A DNA stretch of 35,012 bases from JABWBJ01 sp035646395 (lineage in GTDB: Bacteria; Gemmatimonadota; Gemmatimonadetes; Gemmatimonadales; Gemmatimonadaceae), in assembly GCA_035646395.1 (NCBI GenBank), contig DASRPK010000318.1:1-35012 (forward strand). The letters are read 5' to 3'. The position numbers were made by a program, and so were the translations under genes. The notes below the pieces were generated by a model. The model worked only from the letters and a program-made list of their open reading frames with translations. It ran no database searches and was not told the origin of the DNA. Shown here piece by piece: positions 1-8,296 of this stretch (position 1 is the first letter of the stretch; the number at the start of each line of letters is the position of its first letter).

Positions 1-26
1 AACCTACAACTATTGAATACGGCTGG

Positions 27-1199
27 TCACGTGGCGACGCTGGCGTCCCGGGCTTTGGCCACGTGCCTTGGTCGCACCGGTTCACCGATCACCAGGAAGG
101 TGAGCCCGAGCAGGAGGGCTGCCAGGCTGATTACCGCCGGCACCGCCGCCAACGCGAACACGACAATCGCGGTCAGAATCGGCAGGACCCGGCGTGCAAC
201 GTGCACCCGTTGTCCTGCCCGGCGCAGTGCCAATTCCATGCTTCCCGCGAAAAGGACGATCGACGCGCCCAGTAGTGCCCGGCCTGCAGCACTGAGAGGG
301 TCGGCCGGGTGTGCAAGGGCATGCTCGACCGTCGCCGCGCAAGCGATGATACCGAGCACCATCGGGAAATGAATGATGGAGTAGGTATCACGGGCGAACA
401 TCGAACGGTCGCGCCCCTGCTTGTGCTCCAGCGCCTCTTCGAGTTCAAGCTTGTTGCGAACGAAGTACGACCACCACATCGCGCCGGCGATAGCGACCGC
501 CAGGATGGCGGCGGTGATCCGAATGGCAGGCCACTCGCCGTCGGTGAGGCTCAGGGCAGCCACAATCAGCGATTCACCAAGCGCGATGATCACGAAGAGT
601 GCGTGTCGTTCGGCAAAGTGGCCGGCGTGCAGGTTCCAGCCTTCGGCGCGACCACCGATGACTGCAGCCGCTATGTCCATCAAAATTGCCGCCCCCCAGC
701 AGTAGTACTGCGCGGTGCCGCCAAGGATACCGCCAACGAGGACCGCGACCATACCGCCGACAGAAACGAGCGAGAACGTCCTGACCGCTGCGCGTTGTGA
801 TTCGTTTGCCCATGCCACCCAGTCGTACACGAGCAGGCCGAGGACGCGCACGGCGATGTAGGTGGCGGCGAACCAGAGTGAACGCCCGTGAAACGCGAAC
901 GGAATTCCCACCGCAAGGAAAAACGCGACACCCGTCGCCACGAGCGTTGCGACTTCAACGCGCGGGTGTGTGGTATCCGCGGCGTTGAGCGCCCAGGTGA
1001 ACTGCGTCCACCCCCACCACACCAGCCAGAATACGAGAATGACTTCGCCGACAGCGCGCCAGGTGACGCCATCGTGGAGGAGACTCACGATCTGGGTCAC
1101 GCAGAAGACGAAGACCAGGTCGAAGAACAGCTCGACGAACGTGACTCTCTGTTCGTGCGGCGACGCGACAATGTCTACGGCGTTCGAAGGTGAAGACAT
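27..1199 (-). CDS. LtrA family (low temperature requirement A) membrane protein
   Basis: The 390-residue product is strongly hydrophobic with roughly ten membrane segments. Near its N-terminus it carries the LtrA signature: an EQRVTFVELFFDLVFVF stretch at about residues 16-32, with the conserved Glu and Asp in the first helix. LtrA proteins are inner-membrane proteins of uncertain biochemical role, named for cold-sensitive Listeria mutants. The length matches the family and the C-terminus is complete, with a TGA 26 bases from the window edge. The start is the ATG at 1199. No good Shine-Dalgarno sequence precedes it, so a slightly later start is possible. It diverges from the acetyltransferase-like gene at 1279, and the 79-base gap carries an inverted repeat. 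Family assignment is firm; the role is not known. Confidence 0.9.
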   Translation of the reverse strand: MSSPSNAVDIVASPHEQRVTFVELFFDLVFVFCVTQIVSLLHDGVTWRAVGEVILVFWLVWWGWTQFTWALNAADTTHPRVEVATLVATGVAFFLAVGIPFAFHGRSLWFAATYIAVRVLGLLVYDWVAWANESQRAAVRTFSLVSVGGMVAVLVGGILGGTAQYYCWGAAILMDIAAAVIGGRAEGWNLHAGHFAERHALFVIIALGESLIVAALSLTDGEWPAIRITAAILAVAIAGAMWWSYFVRNKLELEEALEHKQGRDRSMFARDTYSIIHFPMVLGIIACAATVEHALAHPADPLSAAGRALLGASIVLFAGSMELALRRAGQRVHVARRVLPILTAIVVFALAAVPAVISLAALLLGLTFLVIGEPVRPRHVAKARDASVAT

Positions 1200-1227
1200 G
1201 GGAGATATGGTAAGCAGTTGCCACCGA

Positions 1228-1251
1228 ATCCCGCGATGACACTAGCGGGAT
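1228..1251. promoter_or_regulatory. Inverted repeat in a divergent promoter gap (possible operator)
   Basis: ATCCCGC (1228-1234) and GCGGGAT (1245-1251) form perfect 7-base arms around a 10-base spacer. They lie in the 79-base gap between the divergent LtrA-like and NagX-like genes. This is the expected place for an operator controlling both genes, but no clear -35/-10 pair was recognised and no regulator gene is adjacent. Confidence 0.35.
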
Positions 1252-1278
1252 CTGGCCATTTATCGTCTCATTGCACGC

Positions 1279-2490
1279 ATGACGGCGACCGCTGACGTAC
1301 CGGCCACTGCGACAACGGGAAAGACACCAGTCAGTAGCGCAGTGCCGGATTCGGCCCGGTCCGAACGGCTGCTGTCGCTCGATGTTTTCAGGGGCCTGAC
1401 CGTCGCGGGAATGTTGCTGGTGAACCAACCGGGCGACTGGTCGGCGATCTACCCGCCGTTGGCGCATGCGCCGTGGCACGGCTGGACGCCAACGGACCTG
1501 ATCTTTCCGTTTTTCCTGTTCATCGTCGGCGTCACGACGCATCTGTCGGTTGAGGCGAGGCGCCGGCGCGGAGAGGACGAACGGGCGATCGCCTTGCAGA
1601 TCGCGAAGCGCGGTGCGCTCATCGTCCTCTGTGGCCTGCTGCTGGCGTCATTCCCGTGGTGGCCACTGGAACGGATCACGGGAATGCGATTCCCTGGCGT
1701 TCTGCAGCGCATCGGCGTGGCGTATTTCGTCGGGGCGATGTTGACGTTGCGCGGATCACTGAAACGGCACGTACTCATTCTCGTCGCACTGCTGTACGGC
1801 TACTGGTTTGTCATGACGCTGGTGCTAGTTCCGGGAACGGGGGCACTCGGACAACTCGTTCTGGCGCGCCCTTCCGCCTCAATCGCGGCATGGCTCGATA
1901 GGGCCGTGTTTGGCGGTCACCTCTGGCGCAGTTCACAGACCTGGGATCCGGAGGGTCTGCTCTCAACAGTGCCGGCGATTGGCACGGTGATCCTGGGCGT
2001 GTTCACGGGGCGCTGGATCGCAAGCGGGAAGCCGATTCACGAGCGCCTGGTGGGTCTCTACGGCGCCGGTGCGCTGGCCACGATGGGTGGACTGATGTGG
2101 AACTGGTCGTTCCCGATCAACAAGAACCTGTGGACGAGCAGCTACGTCCTGTTCACGGCCGGAGTCGCGGCGACCACGCTGGCGACGTGCATCTGGCTGA
2201 TCGATGTCGCGGGCGTGAAATGGTGGACGAAACCATTCATCTGGTTCGGCCGGAATCCGCTCCTGGCGTTTCTAGGGACCGGCGTGATGTCTCGGACGAT
2301 CTATTCCCTGATCCGGATTCCGAAGGACGATGGCACCACGGCGTCGTTGCAGCGCGTCATCTATGAGAATGCGTATGCGTCGTGGTTATCGCCGAAAGAC
2401 GCATCGCTGTTTTTTGCATTGAGCTACGTTGCGCTCTGGGCGCTGATCCTGTGGGTGCTAGACAAGCGAAACGTGTATTGGAAGCTCTGA
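1279..2490 (+). CDS. NagX/HGSNAT-like membrane acetyltransferase (DUF5009 type)
   Basis: This 403-residue polytopic membrane protein resembles bacterial relatives of heparan-alpha-glucosaminide N-acetyltransferase. Residues 33-53 carry the family opening SLDVFRGLTVAGMLLVNQPG. A His at residue 63, in HAPWHGWTPTD, aligns with the active-site His of the human enzyme, and the helix FPFFLFIVGV follows. Family members are proposed to move acetyl groups across the membrane onto amino sugars or cell-envelope glycans. The substrate here cannot be read from sequence. About ten further hydrophobic segments follow, and the C-terminus (WVLDKRNVYWKL) is typical. The first 30 residues are Ala/Thr-rich and probably cytoplasmic. 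The gene stands alone on the plus strand. The ATG at 1279 is the only sensible start, although the Shine-Dalgarno sequence is weak. Confidence 0.88.
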   Translation: MTATADVPATATTGKTPVSSAVPDSARSERLLSLDVFRGLTVAGMLLVNQPGDWSAIYPPLAHAPWHGWTPTDLIFPFFLFIVGVTTHLSVEARRRRGEDERAIALQIAKRGALIVLCGLLLASFPWWPLERITGMRFPGVLQRIGVAYFVGAMLTLRGSLKRHVLILVALLYGYWFVMTLVLVPGTGALGQLVLARPSASIAAWLDRAVFGGHLWRSSQTWDPEGLLSTVPAIGTVILGVFTGRWIASGKPIHERLVGLYGAGALATMGGLMWNWSFPINKNLWTSSYVLFTAGVAATTLATCIWLIDVAGVKWWTKPFIWFGRNPLLAFLGTGVMSRTIYSLIRIPKDDGTTASLQRVIYENAYASWLSPKDASLFFALSYVALWALILWVLDKRNVYWKL

Positions 2491-2512
2491 TGGTCGGGCC
2501 CCGCGCGAGATG

Positions 2513-2629
2513 TGAAAACCATTCAACAACGATCACCCGGATCACCCCGAATCGCACTGATCAAACGAAACTGTTAGGCGGTTCTGCGTGATTCGTGAAA
2601 TTCGTGTAATCGTTTTTCAATGGTTTTCA
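2513..2629. repeat. Distant 11-base inverted repeat flanking a 9-base tandem repeat
   Basis: In the 169-base gap between convergent genes, TGAAAACCATT (2513-2523) is matched perfectly in reverse complement at 2619-2629. Inside lie two tandem copies of ATTCGTGwA (2591-2599 and 2600-2608) and one GTTAGGC heptamer (2573-2579). The stretch is much richer in A+T than its surroundings. It may be a transcript-end structure shared by both genes or a remnant of a small repeat element. No open frame in it looks real. Confidence 0.4.
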
Positions 2630-2659
2630 TGAATCCTTCGTGCTCTCGGTCACGCGGCA

Positions 2660-4213
2660 CTAGATCGCGAGATTGGCGGGCAAAGCGTCTCGCTGGCGAA
2701 TACCCTCCGAGAACGGGCCAAGAAGATGTACGATGCTGTTGGCGTAGTAACTCACCAACGGTCGACCATGCGGTAGAACAACGAAACCGTCGCCGGATTC
2801 GGCAAGAACTCGACGCATCTCGAGCATTCGATACGCACGATCGAACGTCTCCGCGATATCACGGTCGGCGCGGACGACGCGCCCATTCAGTTCCAGCAGG
2901 ACGTCGCGCATCGCAGACATGCGTTCCAGCAATTTGTCCCGTGGAATGAAGTCGGCGTCGAAGCTCTGCAGCGCGGCGCAAGCCAGCGGCACCGGCGTTA
3001 CCGGAATGATCGCTCCGATCTCCTTCAGCACCTCGTCGCAGAACGCCTGGATCCGCGGTAGACGTTCCGTGCGCGGAAGCTCGAGTACTCGAACGTCAAT
3101 CGCCTCATTCTCTTCGAGCCACGCATCCACGGAGATCGGCTCGCCGATCGTCACCGCGGCGCGCCCATAGCGTCGCCAGCGGCGTGTAAGGAGACGGCCA
3201 GTGTTCCAGAATACGTATCGAAGAACTTCGCCCGCCTGCTGCAGCCGGCTCGTTTCTGGTTTCCCATCGGCGGTCAATTCACGTAGCAGCGTCCGGTCCT
3301 CGAGGACGCGATCATAGTTGACTCCGACTGGCACGACAAACATCAGCGACCGTTTCTCCGGCTCCGAAGCCACACAAAGGATCGAATCGAGTAGACCGAT
3401 TTTCCCCGGCCGGAGCGTGCCATCGCGCGTCAGGCCACCTTCGGGGAAAATGCCCTGCGTCACACCGTTCCGGGTGATCAACTGGACGTAAGCGCGCAGA
3501 ACGGCGTGGTACAGCGGCTCGCGAAACTTCCTCCGGATGAAATACGAGCCGAAGCTCTTGAAGATGTATTCGAGTGGGAACGCTCGCGCCCACTCACCCA
3601 CCGCGTAGGAGATCGAAACGTCGCCCATCAGGACGTAGGAGACGACGACGTAGTCCGCGTTGGACCGATGGTTCATCAGGTAAACCACGATCGAGTCGCG
3701 CGGCAGACCGCGGAACGGATCAGGCCGGGCGTAGTCCACCGACACCTTGTACAACATGCCTAACAAGACACGACTGAGGCCGTAGCCGAGCCGGTAGTAC
3801 GCGAGGATGTTGAAGAACGGGACGATCTCGTCGAGGTACTTTCGGACACGTTTCCAAGTGGCCTCGGTGGATAACGCCTGCTCGGCGGCATGAGCGCGCA
3901 CTGCTTCATGGACGGCGGGATCGGCCAGGACCTGTTCGATGACGAATGACTTCTTCGTCAACTTGAAGCGATCGAGCCTGGCGCGATGGCGATGCACGGC
4001 ACGGCGGGCGGAGCGCCGCATGACCCGGCCGGCCCCGATCCACAGGGTCAGTGTGATCGCAACGACGATGGTGATGACTGCAAATCCGTTGTCGATGGCG
4101 CCGTCTCGGGTAAGGAAGCGCCGGAGCCTGCGAACAAAGCTCGGCGATGTAAAGAGGCGGCGGTCGCCCCAAGCCCGCTGGCCCGAGCGCTGCCCCCGGC
4201 CTATGCTTTGCAT
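2660..4213 (-). CDS. PlsB-like glycerol-3-phosphate/lysophospholipid acyltransferase
   Basis: The product shows the ordered acyltransferase blocks of the PlsB/LPLAT superfamily, with residues counted from the upstream GTG at 4216. NHRSNAD holds the HX4D catalytic pair (H183, D188). GSYFIRRKF is block II, FPEGGLTRDG (about 257-266) is the substrate-binding block III, and VPVGVNYDRV (about 295-304) is block IV. Such enzymes transfer a fatty acyl group to glycerol-3-phosphate or a related acceptor at the membrane, the first step of phospholipid synthesis. At about 517 residues it is much shorter than E. coli PlsB. One membrane segment lies at about 44-63. The ATG at 4213 is chosen; a GTG directly upstream at 4216 is equally possible. 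Either leaves only 2-5 bases to the divergent kinase start, so a later start is also conceivable. Confidence 0.85.
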   Translation of the reverse strand: MQSIGRGQRSGQRAWGDRRLFTSPSFVRRLRRFLTRDGAIDNGFAVITIVVAITLTLWIGAGRVMRRSARRAVHRHRARLDRFKLTKKSFVIEQVLADPAVHEAVRAHAAEQALSTEATWKRVRKYLDEIVPFFNILAYYRLGYGLSRVLLGMLYKVSVDYARPDPFRGLPRDSIVVYLMNHRSNADYVVVSYVLMGDVSISYAVGEWARAFPLEYIFKSFGSYFIRRKFREPLYHAVLRAYVQLITRNGVTQGIFPEGGLTRDGTLRPGKIGLLDSILCVASEPEKRSLMFVVPVGVNYDRVLEDRTLLRELTADGKPETSRLQQAGEVLRYVFWNTGRLLTRRWRRYGRAAVTIGEPISVDAWLEENEAIDVRVLELPRTERLPRIQAFCDEVLKEIGAIIPVTPVPLACAALQSFDADFIPRDKLLERMSAMRDVLLELNGRVVRADRDIAETFDRAYRMLEMRRVLAESGDGFVVLPHGRPLVSYYANSIVHLLGPFSEGIRQRDALPANLAI

Positions 4214-4218
4214 CACCC

Positions 4219-7200
4219 ATGGAGATGCGCGAGCAGCTGCAGCGGACCCTCGGCAACGCCTACATCCTCGAACAGGAGCTGGGGGGCGGGGGCATGTCGC
4301 AGGTTTTCGTCGCCGAGGAAGTCGCGTTTGGCCGGAAGGTGGTCGTCAAAGTCCTTCCTCCCGGACGTACGGGCGACGTCAACATCGAGCGCTTCAAGCG
4401 TGAGATCCAGGTCGCGGCCAGGCTGCAGCATGCGCACATCGTGCCGGTGTTGACGGCGGGCGAAACGAACGGCCTGCCCTACTACACGATGCCATTCGTC
4501 GAGGGCGAGTCCCTCCGGACGCGATTGTCGCGTCTGGGGCCGCTCTCGTCCTCCGAAACGGTCAACATCCTTCGCGACGTGGCGCGCGCGCTGGCCTATG
4601 CGCACGAGCGCGGCGTGGTGCATCGCGACATCAAGCCGGACAATGTGATGGTCGCCGGCGGGAGTGCGGTCGTCACCGACTTCGGCATCGCGAAAGCGAT
4701 CAGCGCGTCACGCACCGATACGCCCAACGAGACGCTGACGCAGGTCGGGACTTCGTTAGGCACGCCGGCCTACATGGCGCCCGAGCAGGCGGCCGGCGAC
4801 CCGGCCACCGATCACCGCGCCGACCTCTATGCATTCGGCTGCATGGCGTATGAGATGCTGGCCGGCGAGCCGCCCTTCGTCGAGAAGTCCCCGCAACTGC
4901 TGCTCGCGGCACACATGTCGAAGACGGCGGATCCGGTCACCGGTCGCCGCGCTGACGTGCCGCAGCCCCTGGCGTCGATGATCGCGCAGTGCCTGGCCAA
5001 GGATCCCGGCGAACGCCCGTCATCCGCCGCCGACGTTGCACGAGTCCTCGACACGACGAGCACGGATTCCCAGGGCGCGTTCCCGCCAATCCTGCTTTCC
5101 GGAAAGGGAATGCTTGGGCGCATGCTCGGCATGTACGCGGTCGCGTTCATCGCGGTGGCGGTCGTGGCGAAGGCGGCCGTGACGACGATCGGGTTGCCGA
5201 ACTGGGTCTTCCCGGGCGCCATCATCGTGATGGCGCTCGGTTTGCCGGCGATCCTGGCCACCGGCTACGTGCAGCGCGTCGTCCGGCGCGCAGCCGGCAT
5301 CACACCGACGACCGGCGGCGCGTATGGGCCCGGGACGCAGGGGACGCTGGCCACGCTCGCGATGAAGGCGAGTCCGCACATGTCCTGGCGGCGCACGCAA
5401 CTGGGCGGCCTGTACGCTGTCAGCGGATTCGTGCTGCTCGTCGGCGTGTTCATGCTGCTGCGGACGTTAGGCATCGGGCCGGCGGGATCGCTGCTCGCGG
5501 CCGGGACATTCGACTCGAAGGAACCGATTCTCGTCACCGACTTCAGCGTGACGAACGCGGATAGTTCGCTGGGTCGCGTGCTGAGCGATGCGACCAAGAC
5601 CACGCTATCGGAGTCGTCGGTCATCACGTTGCTACCGCCTGAGGGCGTTGCGGCCGCGCTTGCGCGGATGGAGCGACCCCGCACGACCGCGATAGACCTC
5701 GCGCTGGCCAGGGAAATGGCGAGCCGGAACGCGATCAAGGCGATCGTCGATGGCCAGATCACCGGCGTCGCGGGCAATGGTGGGTACATCGTCACATTGC
5801 GCCTCGTGACCGCGGATTCGCTGAAGGAGCTCGCGTCGTTCACCGAAACGGCGGACGACACGCGCGGACTCATCGAAGCGATCGACAAGCTCTCGCGAGC
5901 CCTGCGCGGAAAAATTGGCGAGTCATTGAAGGACGTGAATGCTGCGCCGTCGCTCGCCGAGGTCACGACGGCATCATTCGAAGCGCTGCGCAAGTACACC
6001 GAAGCGGATCGGGCCGAGATTACGGACGGCGATCGGCCTCGTGCGATCCGGCTCTTGCGGGAAGCGGTTGCCATCGACTCGACGTTCGCCGAAGCCTGGC
6101 GGCGTCTTGCCATCGTTCAGGCAAACGCGGGCCGACCACGGGCCGTTCTCGATTCCGCGTATGAGGCGGCCTATCGACATCGCCATCGAACATCGGCACG
6201 GGAACGAGCGATGATTGAGGCGACGTATTTTTCCTCGACCGGCCCGAACCGCGATCGAGCCAAGGGCATCCTGGCCTACGAGGAGATGTTGAAGCTCGGC
6301 GATTCGGCGCGCGCAGCGAACAACCTGGCGATCAGGCTGAGCAACCGTCGCGAATTCGCGCGCGCGGAAACGCTTTATCGAGTGAGTGCCCGTTTACGGC
6401 CGGATTTGCAGCGACTGTCGATCCCGAATCTGCTGGGACCGCTCATCTTCCAGCAGAAGTTTGCCGAAGCCGAATCCCTTCTGGTGATCGCACGATCGAG
6501 GTATCCGCAGAACAACGCGGTTCGGCGAACGCACATCGAGTTGCTGTACCACAAAGGCGATCTGGCCGGCTATCGTCGCGCGATCGACAGCGTGGTGACG
6601 CGTGGGGACACTCTCGACCGGACATGGGCAAAGCGACGTGCCGCGACGTTGGCCATGCTGGAGGGGGACATCAGGGAATTCACGCGCGTCTGGCGTGAAC
6701 TCGACGATCGAAACCTGAGCGATCCCCGGCAACGATTGTTCCAGGCGACGGACCTGCCGACGTTCGCTCGTGCGGAAATCCTTGGCCAGAACGAAGCCGT
6801 CGTGCGGGAGCTCGACGCGGCGATCACCGCAGCGTCAGGCAGTTTCGCAAACGGGGATTGGCCGTACTTCGGCATCATCGACCTGTATGCACTGGCCGGG
6901 CAGCCACAACGCGCGCGCCAGTGGTTGAACCGCTATGACGCCGAAGTAAAGGACACATTCCGGCTACGCATCGAGGCGAACGCACGCCGGCGAACGCTGG
7001 CAGAAGTACTGATGGCCGAGCGAAAGGGGTTGGAAGCGGCCACCGAGTTCCGGCGATCCGATAGCCTTCCGGACGGTCCCGACGGCGCATGCCTGGTCTG
7101 CCTGCCGATGCGGCTTGCGTTTGCGTTCAGCGAAGCAGAGATGTCGGATTCGGCGATACATTACATGCAGCAAGCGTTGACGACATTCGATCCGAACCGG

Positions 7201-7413
7201 ATGGATGACATCATCGACCCGTACATACTGCCGCTGTTCAACAAACGGCTGGGCGAGCTGTACGAGGCCAGGGGCGACCGCGTGAAGGCCGCCGAACATT
7301 ACCGGAAGGTCATCGAGATCTGGAAAAACGCGGATCCGGAAGTGCAGGTCATCGTCAATGAGCTCAAGGCCCGCGTCAGGCGACTGACGGACCTCGAAGG
7401 TATTCCACGTTAG
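4219..7413 (+). CDS. Membrane-anchored Ser/Thr protein kinase with TPR region
   Basis: This 1064-residue protein begins with a complete Hanks-type kinase domain. It has a Gly-rich loop LGGGGMSQV (21-29), ATP-binding Lys44, catalytic HRDIKPDN (135-142), DFG (154-156), and GTPAYMAPEQ (181-190) closing the activation segment. All key residues are present, so it should be active. Two or three hydrophobic segments follow at about 302-320, 327-346 and 398-419. The remaining 640 residues are a helical sensor-like region; its part after about residue 570 looks like degenerate TPRs. This kinase-membrane-TPR layout is common in Gemmatimonadota and Acidobacteriota, where substrates are largely unknown. 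The stop TAG lies inside a GTTAGGC heptamer. The ligase gene follows after 19 bases, so co-transcription is likely. Met3 is an alternative start. Confidence 0.92.
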   Translation: MEMREQLQRTLGNAYILEQELGGGGMSQVFVAEEVAFGRKVVVKVLPPGRTGDVNIERFKREIQVAARLQHAHIVPVLTAGETNGLPYYTMPFVEGESLRTRLSRLGPLSSSETVNILRDVARALAYAHERGVVHRDIKPDNVMVAGGSAVVTDFGIAKAISASRTDTPNETLTQVGTSLGTPAYMAPEQAAGDPATDHRADLYAFGCMAYEMLAGEPPFVEKSPQLLLAAHMSKTADPVTGRRADVPQPLASMIAQCLAKDPGERPSSAADVARVLDTTSTDSQGAFPPILLSGKGMLGRMLGMYAVAFIAVAVVAKAAVTTIGLPNWVFPGAIIVMALGLPAILATGYVQRVVRRAAGITPTTGGAYGPGTQGTLATLAMKASPHMSWRRTQLGGLYAVSGFVLLVGVFMLLRTLGIGPAGSLLAAGTFDSKEPILVTDFSVTNADSSLGRVLSDATKTTLSESSVITLLPPEGVAAALARMERPRTTAIDLALAREMASRNAIKAIVDGQITGVAGNGGYIVTLRLVTADSLKELASFTETADDTRGLIEAIDKLSRALRGKIGESLKDVNAAPSLAEVTTASFEALRKYTEADRAEITDGDRPRAIRLLREAVAIDSTFAEAWRRLAIVQANAGRPRAVLDSAYEAAYRHRHRTSARERAMIEATYFSSTGPNRDRAKGILAYEEMLKLGDSARAANNLAIRLSNRREFARAETLYRVSARLRPDLQRLSIPNLLGPLIFQQKFAEAESLLVIARSRYPQNNAVRRTHIELLYHKGDLAGYRRAIDSVVTRGDTLDRTWAKRRAATLAMLEGDIREFTRVWRELDDRNLSDPRQRLFQATDLPTFARAEILGQNEAVVRELDAAITAASGSFANGDWPYFGIIDLYALAGQPQRARQWLNRYDAEVKDTFRLRIEANARRRTLAEVLMAERKGLEAATEFRRSDSLPDGPDGACLVCLPMRLAFAFSEAEMSDSAIHYMQQALTTFDPNRMDDIIDPYILPLFNKRLGELYEARGDRVKAAEHYRKVIEIWKNADPEVQVIVNELKARVRRLTDLEGIPR

Positions 7414-7432
7414 GCGCGAGGCGCCGGCGTCC

Positions 7433-8296
7433 ATGCCCGCTTCCCGGTTCCCCGAGTGGCTCGAGCCGATGGCCGCCACGCTCACAGAGAAACGGTTCTC
7501 CGGTCCGGAGTGGACCTTCGAGCAGAAGTTCGACGGGATTCGATTGCTCGCGTTCAAGCATGGGAAGAAGGTCCGGATGTTTTCCCGGAACAAGCTGGAG
7601 CAGCACATCCCCGCCCTCGCCGACGCGATTGCCGCTTTGCCCGTTCGCGAGCTGATCCTCGATGGTGAATTGAACTGGGATCGTCACAGCACCTATCACG
7701 TCTTCGACGTCCTGTGGCACGATGGCGATGTCACATCGAGAACGCTCCTGGAGCGGCGTGCATTGCTCTCAAGACTCCCGCTCAAGGCTCCGGTGCACCG
7801 CGTCGCGGTACTCAAGGGTCCCGAACCGTGGGAGCGCGCCTGTGCCGACGGTTGGGAGGGAGTGATCGCGAAGCGGCTGGACTCCGTGTACGAACACCGG
7901 CGCTCCAAGCAATGGCTCAAGATGAAGTGCGAGGTGACCGGTGACTTCGTTGTCGGGGGCTTCACCGATCCGCAACGCACGCGGGTGGGACTCGGCGCCC
8001 TCCTGGTTGGCTATTACCAGGGCGAGGACTTTGTCTTCGCGGGCAAGGTCGGCACCGGCTTCGATCGCAAGCTGCTGCTCGAGCTGCGTGAACGTCTGGA
8101 TGCAATCGAGATTCCGAATTCACCGTTCACGGTCGCGACCGGCCTGCCGCGCGTCCGCCAGCACTGGGTCAAGCCATCGATCGTGGTCACGGTGGCGTTC
8201 ATCGAGTGGACGGTACACAGGAAACTCCGCCATTCGCGCTTGTTAGGCCTCAACAGGGGCCGCAGGCCTCGCGAGGTCACGTGGCGTCCGTCGTGA
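7433..8296 (+). CDS. ATP-dependent DNA ligase, LigD ligase-domain type
   Basis: The 287-residue protein is a stand-alone ATP-dependent ligase of the LigD/LigC class. Motif I is EQKFDGIR, in which Lys32 would form the ligase-AMP adduct. It is followed by the ELILDGEL block, the DVLWHDG block, EGVIAKRLDS (motif IV) and WLKMK (motif V). A C-terminal OB-fold region ends in VTVAFIEWT and LRHSRLLGL, as in LigD ligases. It seals nicks and ends during bacterial non-homologous end joining. It contains neither the polymerase nor the 3'-phosphoesterase domain of full LigD; the polymerase is the next gene. It starts 19 bases after the kinase stop and its 3' end overlaps the polymerase gene, so the three probably form one transcript. 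Confidence 0.9.
   Translation: MPASRFPEWLEPMAATLTEKRFSGPEWTFEQKFDGIRLLAFKHGKKVRMFSRNKLEQHIPALADAIAALPVRELILDGELNWDRHSTYHVFDVLWHDGDVTSRTLLERRALLSRLPLKAPVHRVAVLKGPEPWERACADGWEGVIAKRLDSVYEHRRSKQWLKMKCEVTGDFVVGGFTDPQRTRVGLGALLVGYYQGEDFVFAGKVGTGFDRKLLLELRERLDAIEIPNSPFTVATGLPRVRQHWVKPSIVVTVAFIEWTVHRKLRHSRLLGLNRGRRPREVTWRPS

Noticed and set aside
5265..6113. A 282-codon minus-strand frame within the kinase gene
   Set aside because: It is antisense to the kinase TPR region and Ser/Ala/Arg-rich, with no homology I recognise.
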